From NCBI GenBank assembly GCA_019454045.1, contig SKCR01021389.1, forward strand, positions 1-64,000: a stretch of 64,000 nucleotides of DNA. Reading direction: 5' to 3'. Positions 10,666-22,990 of this stretch are shown one piece after another. Each line of letters opens with the position of its first letter. Position 1 is the stretch's first letter. The notes under the pieces were generated by a model. It saw only the letters and a list, made by a program, of their open reading frames with translations, was not told the origin of the DNA and did not search any database. The translations under genes were made by a program, and so were the position numbers. The stretch comes from Zanthoxylum bungeanum (taxonomy: Eukaryota > Streptophyta > Magnoliopsida > Sapindales > Rutaceae).

Positions 10666-11439
10666 TATGAAGGTTTTGAACAATGATTCCACTCGACGCT
10701 CTATTTATGAGTCTTGATACTGGTTTTAGATCTCATTCGACTTAGGACGGAAGAAGACTTTGAATGAGGCGAATGTCACATTCCACGTGACACGTGTGAA
10801 GCTTGGCACTAGACGAAGATCCTGTTTGACACTACATGTGCGATTATCGTTGAAATGGGATCCTTCCTTTTACTCTAAGCAATTTTCATAAACACTTATA
10901 TTACAAACCCATTATCCCATTATACTATTTTTTGGATAATCCTCATACGACATGTATGACTCCCTTGGTCTTTCGACCCATGGTATGGGTATGATCCTGA
11001 CTTTCATCATGTCTAGTGAAATGTACCCTCCCATAGATTTTCATCAAGCCCGGTAGAGTGAAGACTCCAGTGGACCTCCATAAACTTCTTTCAACCATTG
11101 TGTTGTGTCGTGTGATGAAAACTCAAAAATTCTTTGCTTCTAAATCTTACCAACGCATATTAGTAAACACACTTTTTAGGAGCAAACCCACTGACCACTC
11201 AGTCCTTGCTTGATAACTTTAAGACAATTCTTTTGAAGACATGAGAGGGTCAATTAAGAAAAAACACACACTACCCTCTTCAAGACCAAACACTCGAGTG
11301 GCAAAATATGGAACAACATTGCTAAAAGCACCCACGGCAGGAACAGAATCCGCGTGATCAAAATTGCAAGAACTCAATACACAAGGACTAGCAACATGAG
11401 AAGAAATAAGGCATACTGCCTACCTCCAAACCACCAACA

Positions 11440-11720
11440 GAAGAACCAGTATATCCTTTATCAAACAAACCCATCTCTAAAAAGCCATTAATTGATGCGA
11501 TAACTATCCGTCTAACAACCTGTCTTTAGCATTCTGAAATAAAGTCGCATTGCCATTTTTCATCTTCTTATGTCGGCAATACCCACTAATCAAAGAAGTA
11601 TACACATCACCTTATCCACAAAGAAACCTTGCGACTCCATTTCAATAGCACACGACTCAGACTCCGCAATCTGTTCTCTCATATAAGTACCAATCAACTG
11701 AAACTCCAGTTGTGTCCGTT
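11440..11720 (-). pseudogene. Captured PPR-gene fragment
   Basis: On the reverse strand, a frame reads IEMESQGFFVDKVM, then after one shift ISGYCRHKKMKN with AMRLYFRMLKT in a neighbouring frame, and later INGFLEMGLFDKGYT. These are typical pentatricopeptide repeat helices: (V/D)KV.Y.SLI.GYC...K...AM.L...M. PPR proteins bind organellar RNA. It directly follows the kinase fragment in the same orientation, so two unrelated host genes are fused in the element. Frameshifts rule out function. About 220 bp further left (to 11220) is partly open but unrecognised. Confidence 0.7.
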
Positions 11721-12546
11721 GGGAAACCCACATCCTGATCAAGCTGCTTCAACTTCAAGAACTTAGCAAGACCAAAAATCCACAATTTTAATATCATTGC
11801 GAGCATTAAAAAAAGATATTATTTGGGGTTAAATCCCTAAGGGTAATCCCTTGTCCAGGTATATGCACCAAGCCTTCTACAATTTGGCGAAACAAATGCC
11901 ATTCTTTGTCAAAATGGTTGTATGATTCAAAATCCTGGTGAAGAGTTCTAGGGCAATACTCCATTTGAATATATAGATATGTTGATTCAAGCTTATTCTC
12001 ATACCCTGTGACATTAGCCGAGCTTGTAGCTCTGTTGCTGAATGTGGAGCTTGCAGCAGTGCCAGAACCCCATATACTGTCACCATCAGATCCAGCAACT
12101 CATGCTTCAAACCATGCCTGATAATAGCGAACAACATATAGATGCTGCAAACGGGAAAGTTTGGCTACTTCCCGTAAGATTCTGTCATTAACCTGCAATC
12201 TGTACAGCTCGGTGGGTATCTGTGGCAAAGCATCCGTCAATGGCCCATTGGACTCACAAGCAAGGCGAAGTAGATGAACCAATATCACATCTTTTTCATC
12301 ATCTTGGGATTCTTGATCTTGACCCAAGGATGCAAAAGAAAACGACTCTGAAGGGTCTCTTTCGAAATCACCATCATCATCACCTGACCCATGCTCCCGA
12401 AGAAAAGTTCTTGTGTTCTCGATCTTGATACAGTTTTCTACCGATTCCTCTACTAGAGATGTACTTGAATCGGTAGTAGATACGCTCTTAGTGTCATCCT
12501 CATTCTCTTCTTTAACTGTGTCCAATTCCCAAACATACGGCACCAT
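11721..12546 (-). pseudogene. Captured fragment of plant GCN2 (eIF2-alpha kinase)
   Basis: The reverse frame begins MVPYVWELDTVKEENEDD, passes an acidic linker and VILVHLLRLACESNGPL, then REVAKLSRLQH and VVRYYQAWFEA. After one stop it continues ESTYLYIQMEYCPRTL, IVEGLVHI, RDLTPNNIFF and, after frameshifts, VDF and GLAKFLKLKQLDQD. These are the linker, small lobe, catalytic loop and DFG region of GCN2, which phosphorylates eIF2-alpha under amino-acid starvation. The segment between PTELYRL and VNDRILREVA is missing, removing the P-loop and the ATP-binding lysine; the catalytic-loop His is replaced (TLRD). It is antisense to the element. A dead copy, not a working kinase. Confidence 0.88.
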
Positions 12547-12559
12547 CAGGGGACACGAC

Positions 12560-13080
12560 TCCTAACCTATTGGGCGACCGGCCCACCACAGTCATCCGTA
12601 TCGACAAATCTTAAGCCAAGTTCCAATCAAAACCCATACAACAATAGAAACGAAACACAAAACAAGAATCCCACATCGTCTGGGAAACACTTCTCCAAAT
12701 AAGCCATCGCGCCCAAATCGGTTCCAGAAAAAGCAACAATCGGTACCTCCGACTGCACCGTCGAATCACTTCTCGCCTCCGACCTCGATCTCAGGATAAT
12801 CCAAGTGGATACTCTCAAGCCGAGAAGATCGCCGACACCATGGTGGCTTTAGTTTTTGGTTTGCTATGTCGTACGCATTTGCTCTCGCGCCATGCACTTA
12901 CGGCTTCTGGATTGCTCGACTCGGTGCAGCCTCTGTCGATGAATGAAGAGGTGTAGAGGACTGATTTTGGGTATTGTTGGTAGATCTGCGCCGGCCAAGT
13001 CCTTGGCTAAGAGTAGTAGAGGACTAATTTTGGGGATTGTTGGTGGCCAAGTCATTGGCTCTGAGAAGCTTAGCTTCTGA
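12560..13080 (-). other. Further unplaced, possibly captured sequence in element II
   Basis: Less AT-rich sequence with a reverse frame (12627-12818) reading SDSTVQSEVPIVAFSGTDL that looks like real coding sequence but that I cannot assign. At 12952 and 13012 a stretch GTAGAGGACT(G/A)ATTTTGGG is repeated, with CCAAGTC(C/A)TTGGCT after each copy: a 60-bp direct repeat. Could be more host sequence upstream of the kinase piece or old element DNA. Confidence 0.35.
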
Positions 13081-13599
13081 GATATGCGAGTAGAGCCCTA
13101 CTCGACGATAAAAAAAAAAAAAAAATAAAGTTAGTCGAAAGTCCACTCGACACTGTCTAATAGTATTGAAGTAGAGCCATTTCTTTATTCCAAATTAATT
13201 TAACTTCAAAGGCACCTGTAGTATCTTCCCGAGTTGTCTCACTTGGCATGAACGAAATGATAAAATGTCATGTTCACACAAATCCCAAACTACAAGGTGG
13301 ATGGCCATCAACTCCATGGCACATGGAAAAATTGCCATCTCTCCAATACGACTTAGAAAGATTATATTTCATATATGACGAGATGGATTGTCATCTCGAG
13401 GATGGGTTATCATCAGTTGTAAATTCCATCAGGACATGTAGAGTGAAGATTCACATAAATATTCATTAGGTTCATACGACAGTGTCTTATGGACCTTTGT
13501 CAGGTCCACTCGACAGTAGTCTCAAAGTCTAGTAGAGTAAAGACCTCTTTTTGTTTCAGAAAACATGGTATGCTTTTTACATTGAAGAGAATTAACTAC

Positions 13600-13830
13600 G
13601 AATGAGAACATCTCCCATTGACTCATGTCGAGTCAAGTTGTAGACATGGATTACACATGTCGTATTGCTATTATCTTCCTGGCCTCATTAAATCCAGTCG
13701 ACCGGGGACATCCCCCATTGACTCATGTTAAGTCAAGTTGTAGACGTGGAATTACATGTCGTATGGCTTATATCTTGACCTTCATCTGGTTCAATCGATT
13801 GGGTACTTCCCCAAAAGGCTCATGTAGAGT
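13600..13830 (+). repeat. Direct repeats near the 3' end of element II
   Basis: CCCATTGACTCATGT(C/T)(G/A)AGTCAAGTTGTAGAC(A/G)TGG occurs at about 13616 and 13715, with CATGTCGTAT(T/G)GC after each. A third, weaker copy (GGCTCATGTAGAGTCAGG) lies near 13817. Period about 100 bp. Confidence 0.7.
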
Positions 13831-13982
13831 CAGGCTCATAACCTTACATTCGTTTTGATTCAATTAATAGGCAGCGTCAAACGCTCGAGAACGCCTACAT
13901 ACTATGGCCACGTCGCAAGCAACACACGCATCAAGTACTCTCCAAGCCAAGGACTCATTGACTTAAAGAGTAGGGGACAAAC

Positions 13983-14600
13983 TGTACGGGCCAAATTTGG
14001 GCCCATGGGTAAAATCGACATTTTACCCCATGGCTAACCACCAAGCCCGAAGACCATTAGTGAGTCCGGCCCGAAAGTAAAATATCGAACCAAGAGGCCT
14101 CATGGGCCCAAGCCTATTGTCATCAAGAGAACCAACGGACACCAGTTACCATATCAAAAGAAAACATAAACTCATAAACATCATCATAAGTCAACAGTTA
14201 CCAGACATAAACCGTCCATTAAGTCGCCAGTTACAATGACTCCAACAGGCAGAAGAGAGACCCAACATCAAGGGGCCTATAAAAGAGAGGAGCCAAGGCA
14301 TTAAAGAAGGGGATTCAACTTCCAACTCTCCTACTCACAGCTTTGAGACATCCTCAAGCTCATCACTCCTCCGATGGACCGCCCTCACGGCACCCAACTA
14401 ACTCAAGGTAGTATCCAACCTTCGACCTTCCACTTACTACTTCATTAGTTCCTTCACTGACTTGGGCGTCGGAGTGCCCCCGGCACCCACCACACCGGTG
14501 GGCAGTACTCCCGCTCACACTACATCTTTGTTTTGCAGGATCGCCAGTGCCCCTATATGAAATCTCAATTATAGGCATCGGGTGAAAACCAGCGTCTACA
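13983..14600 (+). mobile_element. 3' LTR of element II
   Basis: 618 bp and nearly identical to the 5' LTR; differences seen at about 7 sites, with no length changes. Followed at once by the CTATG target duplication and then gag of element I. Confidence 0.95.
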
Positions 14601-14605
14601 CTATG

Positions 14606-15418
14606 TTACTGGTGATGTTAAACCTCCCCCAACAGAAACCTAATGAGCCTGATGACCAGTTTGTTGATCGTTTCGAGGATCGAGACAGTAAGAATCACCA
14701 GATCCTGACCTGGTTTAGGAATACAGCGGTTCCTTCCATTCACCACCAGTTTGGCCGTTATGAAACTGCCAAAGAGGTCTGGGATCTGCTTACCACGAGG
14801 TACACTACTTCTGCTCTCTCTAACCTGTATCAGTTGTGGGAAAAGTTACATAACTTGAAATAAGAGCGCGATCAGTCTATTACTATTTTTTTTGCTACAA
14901 TGGAATCTGTTTAGGACCAACTTGCTCTCTCCGAACCATCGATGAATTGTGTTGTTGATGCAGCTAAATATACCGCCCACCATGATAGTATGAGGTTAAT
15001 TCAACATCTTATCCCCTTTAATGATGATTTTGAATCTTGCAGAGCCTATTTATTACATTAATTTGCTCTGCCTACATTGGAAGCTGTTGTCTCTTGGTTA
15101 TTGTCTGATGAAACTCGTCTCGGCTTACTTAAGCCATCTCGCGATGATGCCATGCTTGCCGCCGCGAGCAAATATTTCTTAAAAGGAGGAAGAAAATTCT
15201 ATCGTACCTACAACAAATCTGGTCATACTCTGAATGAATGCAGTCTTACTGAATGTCACAAATGCAAGAAAAGAGGCCATATTGCTTCTCACTGTCCCAT
15301 TAGGGTAGATTGTCGCTTTTGCAAGCTGCTTGACAATTCCATTGAGAAGTGCCCCACTCGTCCCCCAATACCTGGTTAGCTCTCCAAGAGAGCAATTCCA
15401 ATTGCCGCTGCTACCTCT
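14606..15418 (+). pseudogene. gag C-terminal part of copia element I with zinc knuckle
   Basis: Continues the capsid frame with EVWDLLTTRYTTSALSNLYQ and WEKLHNLK, interrupted by stops at about 14862 and 14912. The frame 15077-15379 ends in a zinc knuckle, CHKCKKRGHIASHC (CX2CX4HX4C), which packages RNA. The reading breaks at 15418 where element III begins, so the protease that should follow is missing. Confidence 0.85.
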
Positions 15419-17624
15419 TGTTGGAGTTTTATGGGGTATTACCGGATAATGCAACAGAACCCGAAAAATCAAAATTTTCCGATTTCAATAATTTTTCTTG
15501 GGTAATTAAAATAAAATAATTGATTCTAATTACTCAATACTTAAAAATTCGGTTTTTAGCCAAAATCCATAATTTTAACCATATTACTGTGAGACCCCAA
15601 AAGTTTGTTTGTTTTTGTTTTTTTTTTTATCATTTTAGTCTTAATTTGTCAAATACAAGTTTAGGTGATTTTCAATCACTACCAAAATGATTTATACACA
15701 TCATATACATCAAAATACAACTCACACACAAAATCCCCAAAATCCTCCAAATTGCCGAGAAGCCCAACAAGTTTCAACTTTATGCATTTTGGTCCAAATT
15801 TGTTAAAAACAAGTTTATATGATTTCCAATCAATACCAAATAATTTTTATATCTTATAAACATCATAATACAACACATATATGAAACGCCCCAATTTTGG
15901 TTTAGGTTAAAAATCCTAATTTCTCAAATTAATCAAATTAACAAAATTAACCAAAATTAATACAATCCAATACGTTAATATAATCTCTACAATACCAAAC
16001 AAGTCTCACCACTTTGAAACAACTCAAGAATAATTCTAAGTCGTCAATGAGTGGCCCAACCACTCTAGAATTGCAACAAGATCATCAGATGATCAAAAGA
16101 AAGCTTATATATCATTTACAAGCTTACTTTAAATACATACATACAAACATCTTTCATTTAAGCTTCCAACACACTTATTACAAAACAAAGAGAGTAGAAA
16201 AAACTTCCAAGCATCACATGTTGTAGCTAAGAATCATAGAAATATTTTTCTATTAGGATTAGAAAAAACTTACAAATCTTGAAGTTTTCTTCACTTTTCT
16301 TCTTAAAACTTCACTTTTTTTCCCGCAACTTTCTTTTTGTAATATTTGGAGGCTTAACCTGAAGTGTGAAGCAAATTAAAAATGAAACCTTATATTCTTA
16401 GTGTGCTTGGCTGAAATTTTGGAAAGAAAAAAGGAAAAAAATATCTTTCAATTTTTAAAAAAAAAATTAAAGTAGTCAAATACCATTTTAACACCTTTAT
16501 CATAAATTGAAAAGTCAAACATTTACACTTAAGATATTTCCTAACTAAAATATCAACTTAGATTTTTTATATTTTTGATTACTTTAATAATTAAATAATT
16601 AAATAATTATTTAAATACAAATATCCAAATATATGTATTATATTTACTTTAAATAATCTAAATACATATATTAATGATATATGTCAAATATCATAATTTG
16701 GCAATTAACTAATGTGTATTCAATAAAATCATATATTAAATACAAATACATTTTAATTAGGAAATGAACGAAAGACATCCCCTAAGCATGTATCTTTCGT
16801 TTAATCGTTAAACGATTTATAAATAATCAATATTATTCATAAAAGTTGCCCTAATGCTCTACGAGTATATTTCATTAGTGAAACTCTCTAGGTTCAGGCA
16901 TATCTGTCACAAAAAATAATTTCGTGTCCATAATCTACCCACCCGTAGATTATGACGAATATGGATAAACTCACTGAACCATACAGGTCGAGGTCATTGC
17001 ATACATATAATCCATTTCGTCATAAGTATCCGGATTATTTCAGAGATACATATATAAATGTCAAATCTCTATAGATATAATCGCGTCGACGTTTCTATTA
17101 ATAATCTCTTAATAACACTTAGAACTCACTTCTATAGTGTACCATGGGCCCATGGATATAACAGATTGCTAATTCCATATTGAATACATATGCTCTGTAC
17201 ACAGAGCTCACAGATTCTATCTTGACACGCACATGATATCCTAAGGATCAGTCCACACTCAACGAACAAGCGGAGGTCTGACCTAAATAGGTCGGTGACG
17301 TGACTGCCATCAAAGTATGAAGGATATCTCCAAGATTCCAATATACGATATGTACCGGTCTTAGCGGGTTTACTTACTGACCAAGTAATGTAAACCTTGA
17401 CTAGGAACTGTTAAAGAAATGATATTGTTTTGATACAACTCAATGTCAGTTGCGACACTTTGCAACTATATCATAACTAATCATTCTAAGATCAATTACG
17501 TCTTTACCATATATTAAGAGATATTATATTTTAGAAACTGCTTATTTTATTCATAATAAAAAGTTTACATAAGTATTTACAGGGAAATACAAAAGAAATT
17601 GCGCTCCGAGCACCAATCCCAACA
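15419..17624 (-). mobile_element. 3' LTR of copia element III (2.2 kb)
   Basis: On the reverse strand it runs from TGTTGGGATTGGTGC to CTCCAACA. It shares blocks with the LTRs of element IV, for example ACTCTAGAAT with GATGATC-like text and TTTCGTGTCCATAAT, so both belong to one long-LTR copia group. A stretch of roughly 95 bp is duplicated in tandem about 145 bp apart (about 15647-15745 and 15790-15885). Confidence 0.85.
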
Positions 17625-17638
17625 AATTCTCCCACTTA
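17625..17638 (-). promoter_or_regulatory. Polypurine tract of element III
   Basis: Reverse strand AGTAAGTGGGAGAATT lies directly before the LTR start TGTTGGG. Confidence 0.7.
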
Positions 17639-17640
17639 CT

Positions 17641-18810
17641 CTAGTGCCAATATCGATTGTATCTCATACCCATCGACTCCATATGTTTATCAAATAACTT
17701 CGGAGGAATGGCCTTGGTAAGCGGGTCTGCTATATTATCTTCACTAGGGACCTTGCACACGAAAATGTCCCATTGCGACACAATCTCTAGAATGATGTGA
17801 TACTTCCATTCCACATGTTTCGATTTCTGATGCGCCATCGGTTCCTTTACTTGCGTAATGGTTCCATTATTATCACAGTATAACGGAATCAGATTCTCGA
17901 TACTTGGGACAACTCCCAATTCTGTGATAAAGTTCTTAACCCAAACAACTTCTTTTGCAGCTTCAAAAGTTGTAATATATTCCGCCTCTGTGGTGGAATC
18001 AGCTGTGGACCCATGTTTGGAACTTTTCCAACAAACTACACCTCAGTTAAGGGTTAACACGAATCCTGATGTAGACTTTCTATCATCAGGATCCGATTGG
18101 AAATCCGAATTCATATACCCATTAATCTGTAGTTCATTTCCTCTATATATCACAAACTTATCCTTAGTACCTTTAAGATACCTTAGGAAATGTTTAATGG
18201 CCATCCAATGATCATTACCTTTATTGGACTGATATCTGCTGGTCACACTAACTGCGAAGCTGATATCAGGCCTAGTACATAACATGGCATACATGATGCT
18301 GCCCAAACACGAAGCATAAGGCTGATTAGACATTCTAACCTTCTAATCTTCTGTTTGTGGACACATCTTATTCGAAAGATGAAGGCCATATGTGATTGGT
18401 ATATTTGCTGTCTTACATTTATCAAAATTATACCGTTCTAAGATCTTATCCATGTACATTGATTGAGATAACCAATAAGCTTCCTTTCTCTGTCCCTATA
18501 GAGTTTTATGCCTAAGACATAAGAAGTTTCACCCAGGTCCTTCATGGAGATATTCTTACAGAGGTAAGCTTTGACGCCCTGCATCATCCCGATATCATTC
18601 CCAATGATCAGGATGTCATCAACATAGAGAAATAAAAATACCACTATACTCCCACTGGTTTTCTTATACACACAGGATTCTTCCAAATTTTTGAGAAAAC
18701 CAGACAATTTGATTATCTCGTCGAATCAAAGATTCCAACTTCGTGAAGTTTGTTTAAGTCCATAAATGGACTTCTATAGCTTACTTTCAATCTTATATTT
18801 TTTGGTCAAC
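17641..18810 (-). pseudogene. RT-RNase H remnant of copia element III
   Basis: Reverse reading from about 18810: KSIYGLK-like text in a shifted frame, then VVFLFLYVDDILIIGND (RT active site YVDD), MKDLGE with SYVLGIKL, MSNQPYASCLGSIMYAMLCT and RPDISFAVS (RT/RNase H connection), then LYCDNNGTITQVKE, KHVEWKYHII and NIADPLTKAIPPKLFDKHM at the RNase H end. This is the C-terminal third of a copia polyprotein, closest in style to the Angela group (from memory). Several frames and at least three breaks; the upstream pol is absent. Confidence 0.85.
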
Positions 18811-18842
18811 TATATGAACTTGGGATCGAACTAATATTTTTT

Positions 18843-20513
18843 TTCCACTATTTTTCGTGTGCAGGATCTGCAGATGGGACACATTCTTGGGACATGATGT
18901 AGATTCAGACGTCTATTTGAGCTTACCTCTCTACATCTTTCTTCCAATCGCATCTCCCAGTTATGTGCGGTGTCTACACCATCATCTCTTCAGTTCTGGC
19001 ATCTACGCCTTGGTCACGCCTCTTTAAGTAAACTTCATCCTTTGATTTCTAATGGGCCTTAGATTTTTTACCACACAGTCTTCTTTACATTGCGTCTTTT
19101 GTCAACTTGGCAAACAACCAGATTTATCTTTTAAAAATAATAATAATACTTTTATTGCTCCTTTTGACTTAATTCACTCTGACATATGAGGACCTTCTCC
19201 TACACCCACTATGGGAGGGTCCAAATATTTTGTCATATTAATTGATGCTTATTCTCGGTTTACTTGGATCTTTCTAATGAAACATCGATCTGAACTACCT
19301 TAGATTTTTATTAATTTTGCTTCTATTGTCAAAACATAATTTTTCAAAACCATAAAAAATATCATGCACTGATAGTGTCAAAGAATATCTTGACTCTACA
19401 CTTCAAAGGTTTTTGAAAGAAAAAGGTATCATATCCCAAAGATCTTGCCCATACACCTCTCAATAAAATGGGCAAGTAAAACGCAAACATCGTCATATTC
19501 TGGATTCCGTTCGATCCATGCTCATATCATCTTCTTGTCTAGAATGTTTTTGGGGTGAAGCTGCTCTCACCGTAATATATGTTATTGATCCTATTCATTC
19601 TTCAATTACTAAATAACACATGTCTCCATATGAGTGCCTATATGGTATTTCTCCCTCTATGATCTTCTTAAAGTTTTTGGGAGTGTTTGTTTTGTCATTC
19701 TTCCTCCTACTGAGCACCACAAGTTAGAACCTCATGCTCGACTTTGTTTTTTCATAGGTTATGGAATTGGACATAAAGGGTATCATTGTTGGGATCCTAT
19801 GTCACAAAAATTTCGCATCTCATGTCATGTTATCTTATGGGAGCATATTATGTTCTCTTCCCTCTCCGATTTCAAAGTGTCTTCTGACCACCCTCCACTT
19901 TTCACTGATCTCTCTATCGAGTTGTTTCCACATGTATATAATGCAGACTACCTCTAGTGAGCCTACGAACGTCCAACCCTCATTGCTATCTGTCACTGAT
20001 GATGCTTCTTCTGCAGATACTATCTCTGACACCATTTCTATTGAACACTCCTATGATATTGATACTTCATCTTCCCGTTATCCTCCTCAAGTAAGACACC
20101 CTCTTACTTATCTTCAAGATTATCATTATTTTTCCACTATTTTTTCTTTGCATGAACTTTAGTCCTATATGGAGGCATCCTCTAATCCTCATTGGCAATA
20201 AGATATGCAAGATGAATTACATGATTTGGCAAAAATTAGTACTTGGGACTTAGTTTATCTTCCTCTCAGTAAAACTCCAGTGGGATGCAAATGGATATAC
20301 AAAATAAAAACACATTCAGATGGCTTTATTGAGCGTTATAAAGCACATTTTGTTGCTAAAGGCTTCACTCAGGAATATGAGGTTGATTATGAAAAGACAT
20401 TTGCTCCGGTTGCTCGTCTTACCTCAATACACAGCCTACTTGCCATTGCCGCTGCTCAACAATGGAGTTTGTTTCAGATTGATATCAATAATACTTTTCT
20501 TAATGGTGATATA
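18843..20513 (+). pseudogene. Pre-integrase, integrase and RT start of copia element I
   Basis: Resumes with VQDLQMG and LFELTSLYIF of the GAG-pre-integrase region, then the CVFCQLGKQ motif, LIHSDI, GGSKYFVILIDAYSRFTWIFLMKHRSEL of the integrase core (catalytic Asp visible), and FIGYGIGHKGYHCWDP after it. The RT start follows: WDLVYLPLSKTPVGCKWIYK, VAKGFTQEYEVDYEKTFAPV and INNTFLNGDI. Multiple stops. The reading halts at NGDI, where element IV is inserted, and continues at 29470. Confidence 0.88.
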
Positions 20514-22990
20514 TGTTGAGGTTTTGGGCAAAGGGCGCGGCGGAAGCGCTGATCCGGTGAAATCGTAATTTTAAAACTTTTTAAATTACCGAATAAATTA
20601 TTCAATATCTAATATGAATAATTTATTCATATTTCACCTAAACATATTTATTCGATATAAAATAACGATATAAATAGTTAAGAAACGGCGCAAAACTTTT
20701 ACGAAATGTTTTTCCGTAAAATGGCATAAAACGCGTTTTTGACCGAACCGACTACCTAATACACATGAGGGCTGCTCAGGTCAGTCCCAATAGTATTAGG
20801 GCAGTTCATGGGCGGCCCGAATGGTGACAAATTCACTATTTGGACAACTGTCACCCAGATGGCTCAAAAGTCACCCGGTAACGCCGTTTTTCACCGTTTT
20901 CGCTTGTTTCAACTCCGAAATAATTTCCGGTAATTATTACAACACCCAAAACACATCTATATTCACTGTTATTCCAGATCTGATCCAGAATGCAAAAATA
21001 TCCATTTTCATGCTTTAAATCTAATTTTTCAAGATTAACCCAATTAATCAAAACAACAATCAAAGTCACCACCCAAGAAAAATTTTAGGTATTACAAGAG
21101 TGGTCATAACACTCTAGAATGGCAACATATCATCAAATGATCAATTTGAACAAATATTACAATAATATCATCCAAATCAACTTCACACATGCAATATGCC
21201 TCCAAATCCAAAACACCCAAATTCACAAGAAAAGAAGAAACCCTAGAGTCTATCTATAAAATCAAGAACAAGAAAACATGCTTTCAAGCTTAGGGATATT
21301 GAGTATTACCTTTAATTCTCCAATTTCCTAAAGCTTTTTTTCATAATTTTCTTCATTTTCTTTGTTGAATCATCAAATAAATTTTGAGAGTGTTTTAGGA
21401 TGAAGATTTCGGCCTTAAACTTCCCATGGAAGGAAATGAAAAAAAATTTTACTTTAAAAAATGCATCAAGACCGACTTTCAAGGGTATAATGGTCATTTG
21501 TCCAATTTAAATCAATTAAACATAATTAAACTTTATGTTAAAAAATCAAATTTGCACACCTAAAGTTTAATTAAATTATGCCACATGTAATCAATTATAA
21601 TTAAACATTTATCATAACTATTATGAAAAAAGTTTATCATTTAATTATTTAAATATTTAAGATTTAAATATCTAAATAATTAATTAATATAATTGTTATT
21701 ATATATGTATTTTTATTTATATTAAATAACAAATACATATATTTATGACATGTGTCAAAATCTCATTTGACAATTAATTAATGTGTATCTAATCAAATTA
21801 TGTATCAAATACAAATACACAATAATTATTAAATGACCAAAATCCCCTAATGCATGTGTTATTGTTTAACCGTTTAAACGATTTGAATTAACTCACTTAA
21901 TCCGATGAAGTATTATGAATAATCTGTATTATTCATAACGTGTTGTCCAAGTTCTCAACGAGTACACTTCATATTATGGGACTCTCTAAGTTTAGGTTTA
22001 TACGTCACGAAATCCAATTTCGTGTCCATAATTCACCCACTTATGAATTATGACGACCACGGATAATCTCGCTAAACTATGCAAGTCGAGATCATTGCAT
22101 ACGTATAATCCTTTCGTCATAGGCTATCCATATTATACCTGGGATATAGATAAAAATGTCAAATCCTTTCGGTATAATATAGTCGACTTTTCAAATTTAC
22201 GATCTCTAAATAACACCTGAAACTGATTTTCGAAGTTATACCATGGCCATGGATTTACTAGATTATAAACATGTGATGATATATATGCCCTGTACACAGG
22301 ACTGACGGATCCTATCTTGATACGCACTCGATATCATGAGCATCAGTCCACACTCAACGAACAGGCGAAGGTCTGATCATGAATAGATCGATGACGTGAT
22401 TGCCATCAAAGTGTGGAGGATAACTCATATATCCACAGTGGTATCGCAAGTCGAAAGACCACTATGCTCGCTCAACTCGAGAAGATTTCTATTGACATTG
22501 GTGTACCATCTATTAGGAAATATTCATTGAGTCATTCAGTGTTTATCAAATAAACACCTACATGTCTATACGAGTCTCCCGAGACTCATGGTTCATTGGG
22601 ATAAACCATCGGACCAAGTCACGATATACGACATGTACTGGTCTTATCGAATTTTACTAACTGACCCGTGTTAGTAAATCTTGACCAGGAACTTTATTTA
22701 AGGATATACATCTTATAGTGCGCTTCCCAATGTCAATTACAAACTACATTGTAACTGCGTACTACATTGTAAATCCTAGGGTCTTTGTCTAATATACACG
22801 TATCACTAAATCAGATTTAGTTTCAATATAATTATAATTAGATATCTAATTGCAATTAGATCGAATATGTGTATATAAAACAAGAGGTGCTACCATTAAA
22901 TAATTAATATTATGGAAAATGGAATTGCTCGTATTCATGAATCGGACATAAATACGATACGGATTGGCACTCCGAGCACCAACCTTAACA
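20514..22990 (-). mobile_element. 3' LTR of element IV
   Basis: 2477 bp; on the reverse strand TGTTAAGGTTGGTGC to CCTCAACA. Contains about 95 bp more than the other LTR, mainly a segment around 22220-22370 that the 27083-29464 copy lacks. Confidence 0.9.

Larger units (their letters stand above)
9333..14600 (+). mobile_element. Non-autonomous LTR element II with captured host genes
   Basis: A 5268-bp element with two 618-bp LTRs and a perfect 5-bp target duplication CTATG (9328-9332 and 14601-14605). The internal 4 kb has a gypsy-type primer site but no gag, protease, RT or integrase. Instead it carries, on the reverse strand, fragments of a GCN2-type kinase and of a PPR gene. The two LTRs differ at about 7 of 618 positions by my alignment, so it is much younger than its host element I. 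It must have moved with proteins from another element. Confidence 0.92.
15419..18840 (-). mobile_element. Truncated reverse copia element III
   Basis: Reverse-strand element with only its 3' half: 3' LTR (15419-17624), polypurine tract and the RT-RNase H end of pol. The other LTR, gag, protease and integrase are gone, and there is no matching target duplication, so the left part was deleted together with the protease region of element I. The exact right junction is uncertain (about 18835-18843). Confidence 0.8.

Noticed and set aside
12222..12428. Forward ORF with a run of histidines
   Set aside because: It is the opposite-strand shadow of the acidic GCN2 linker.
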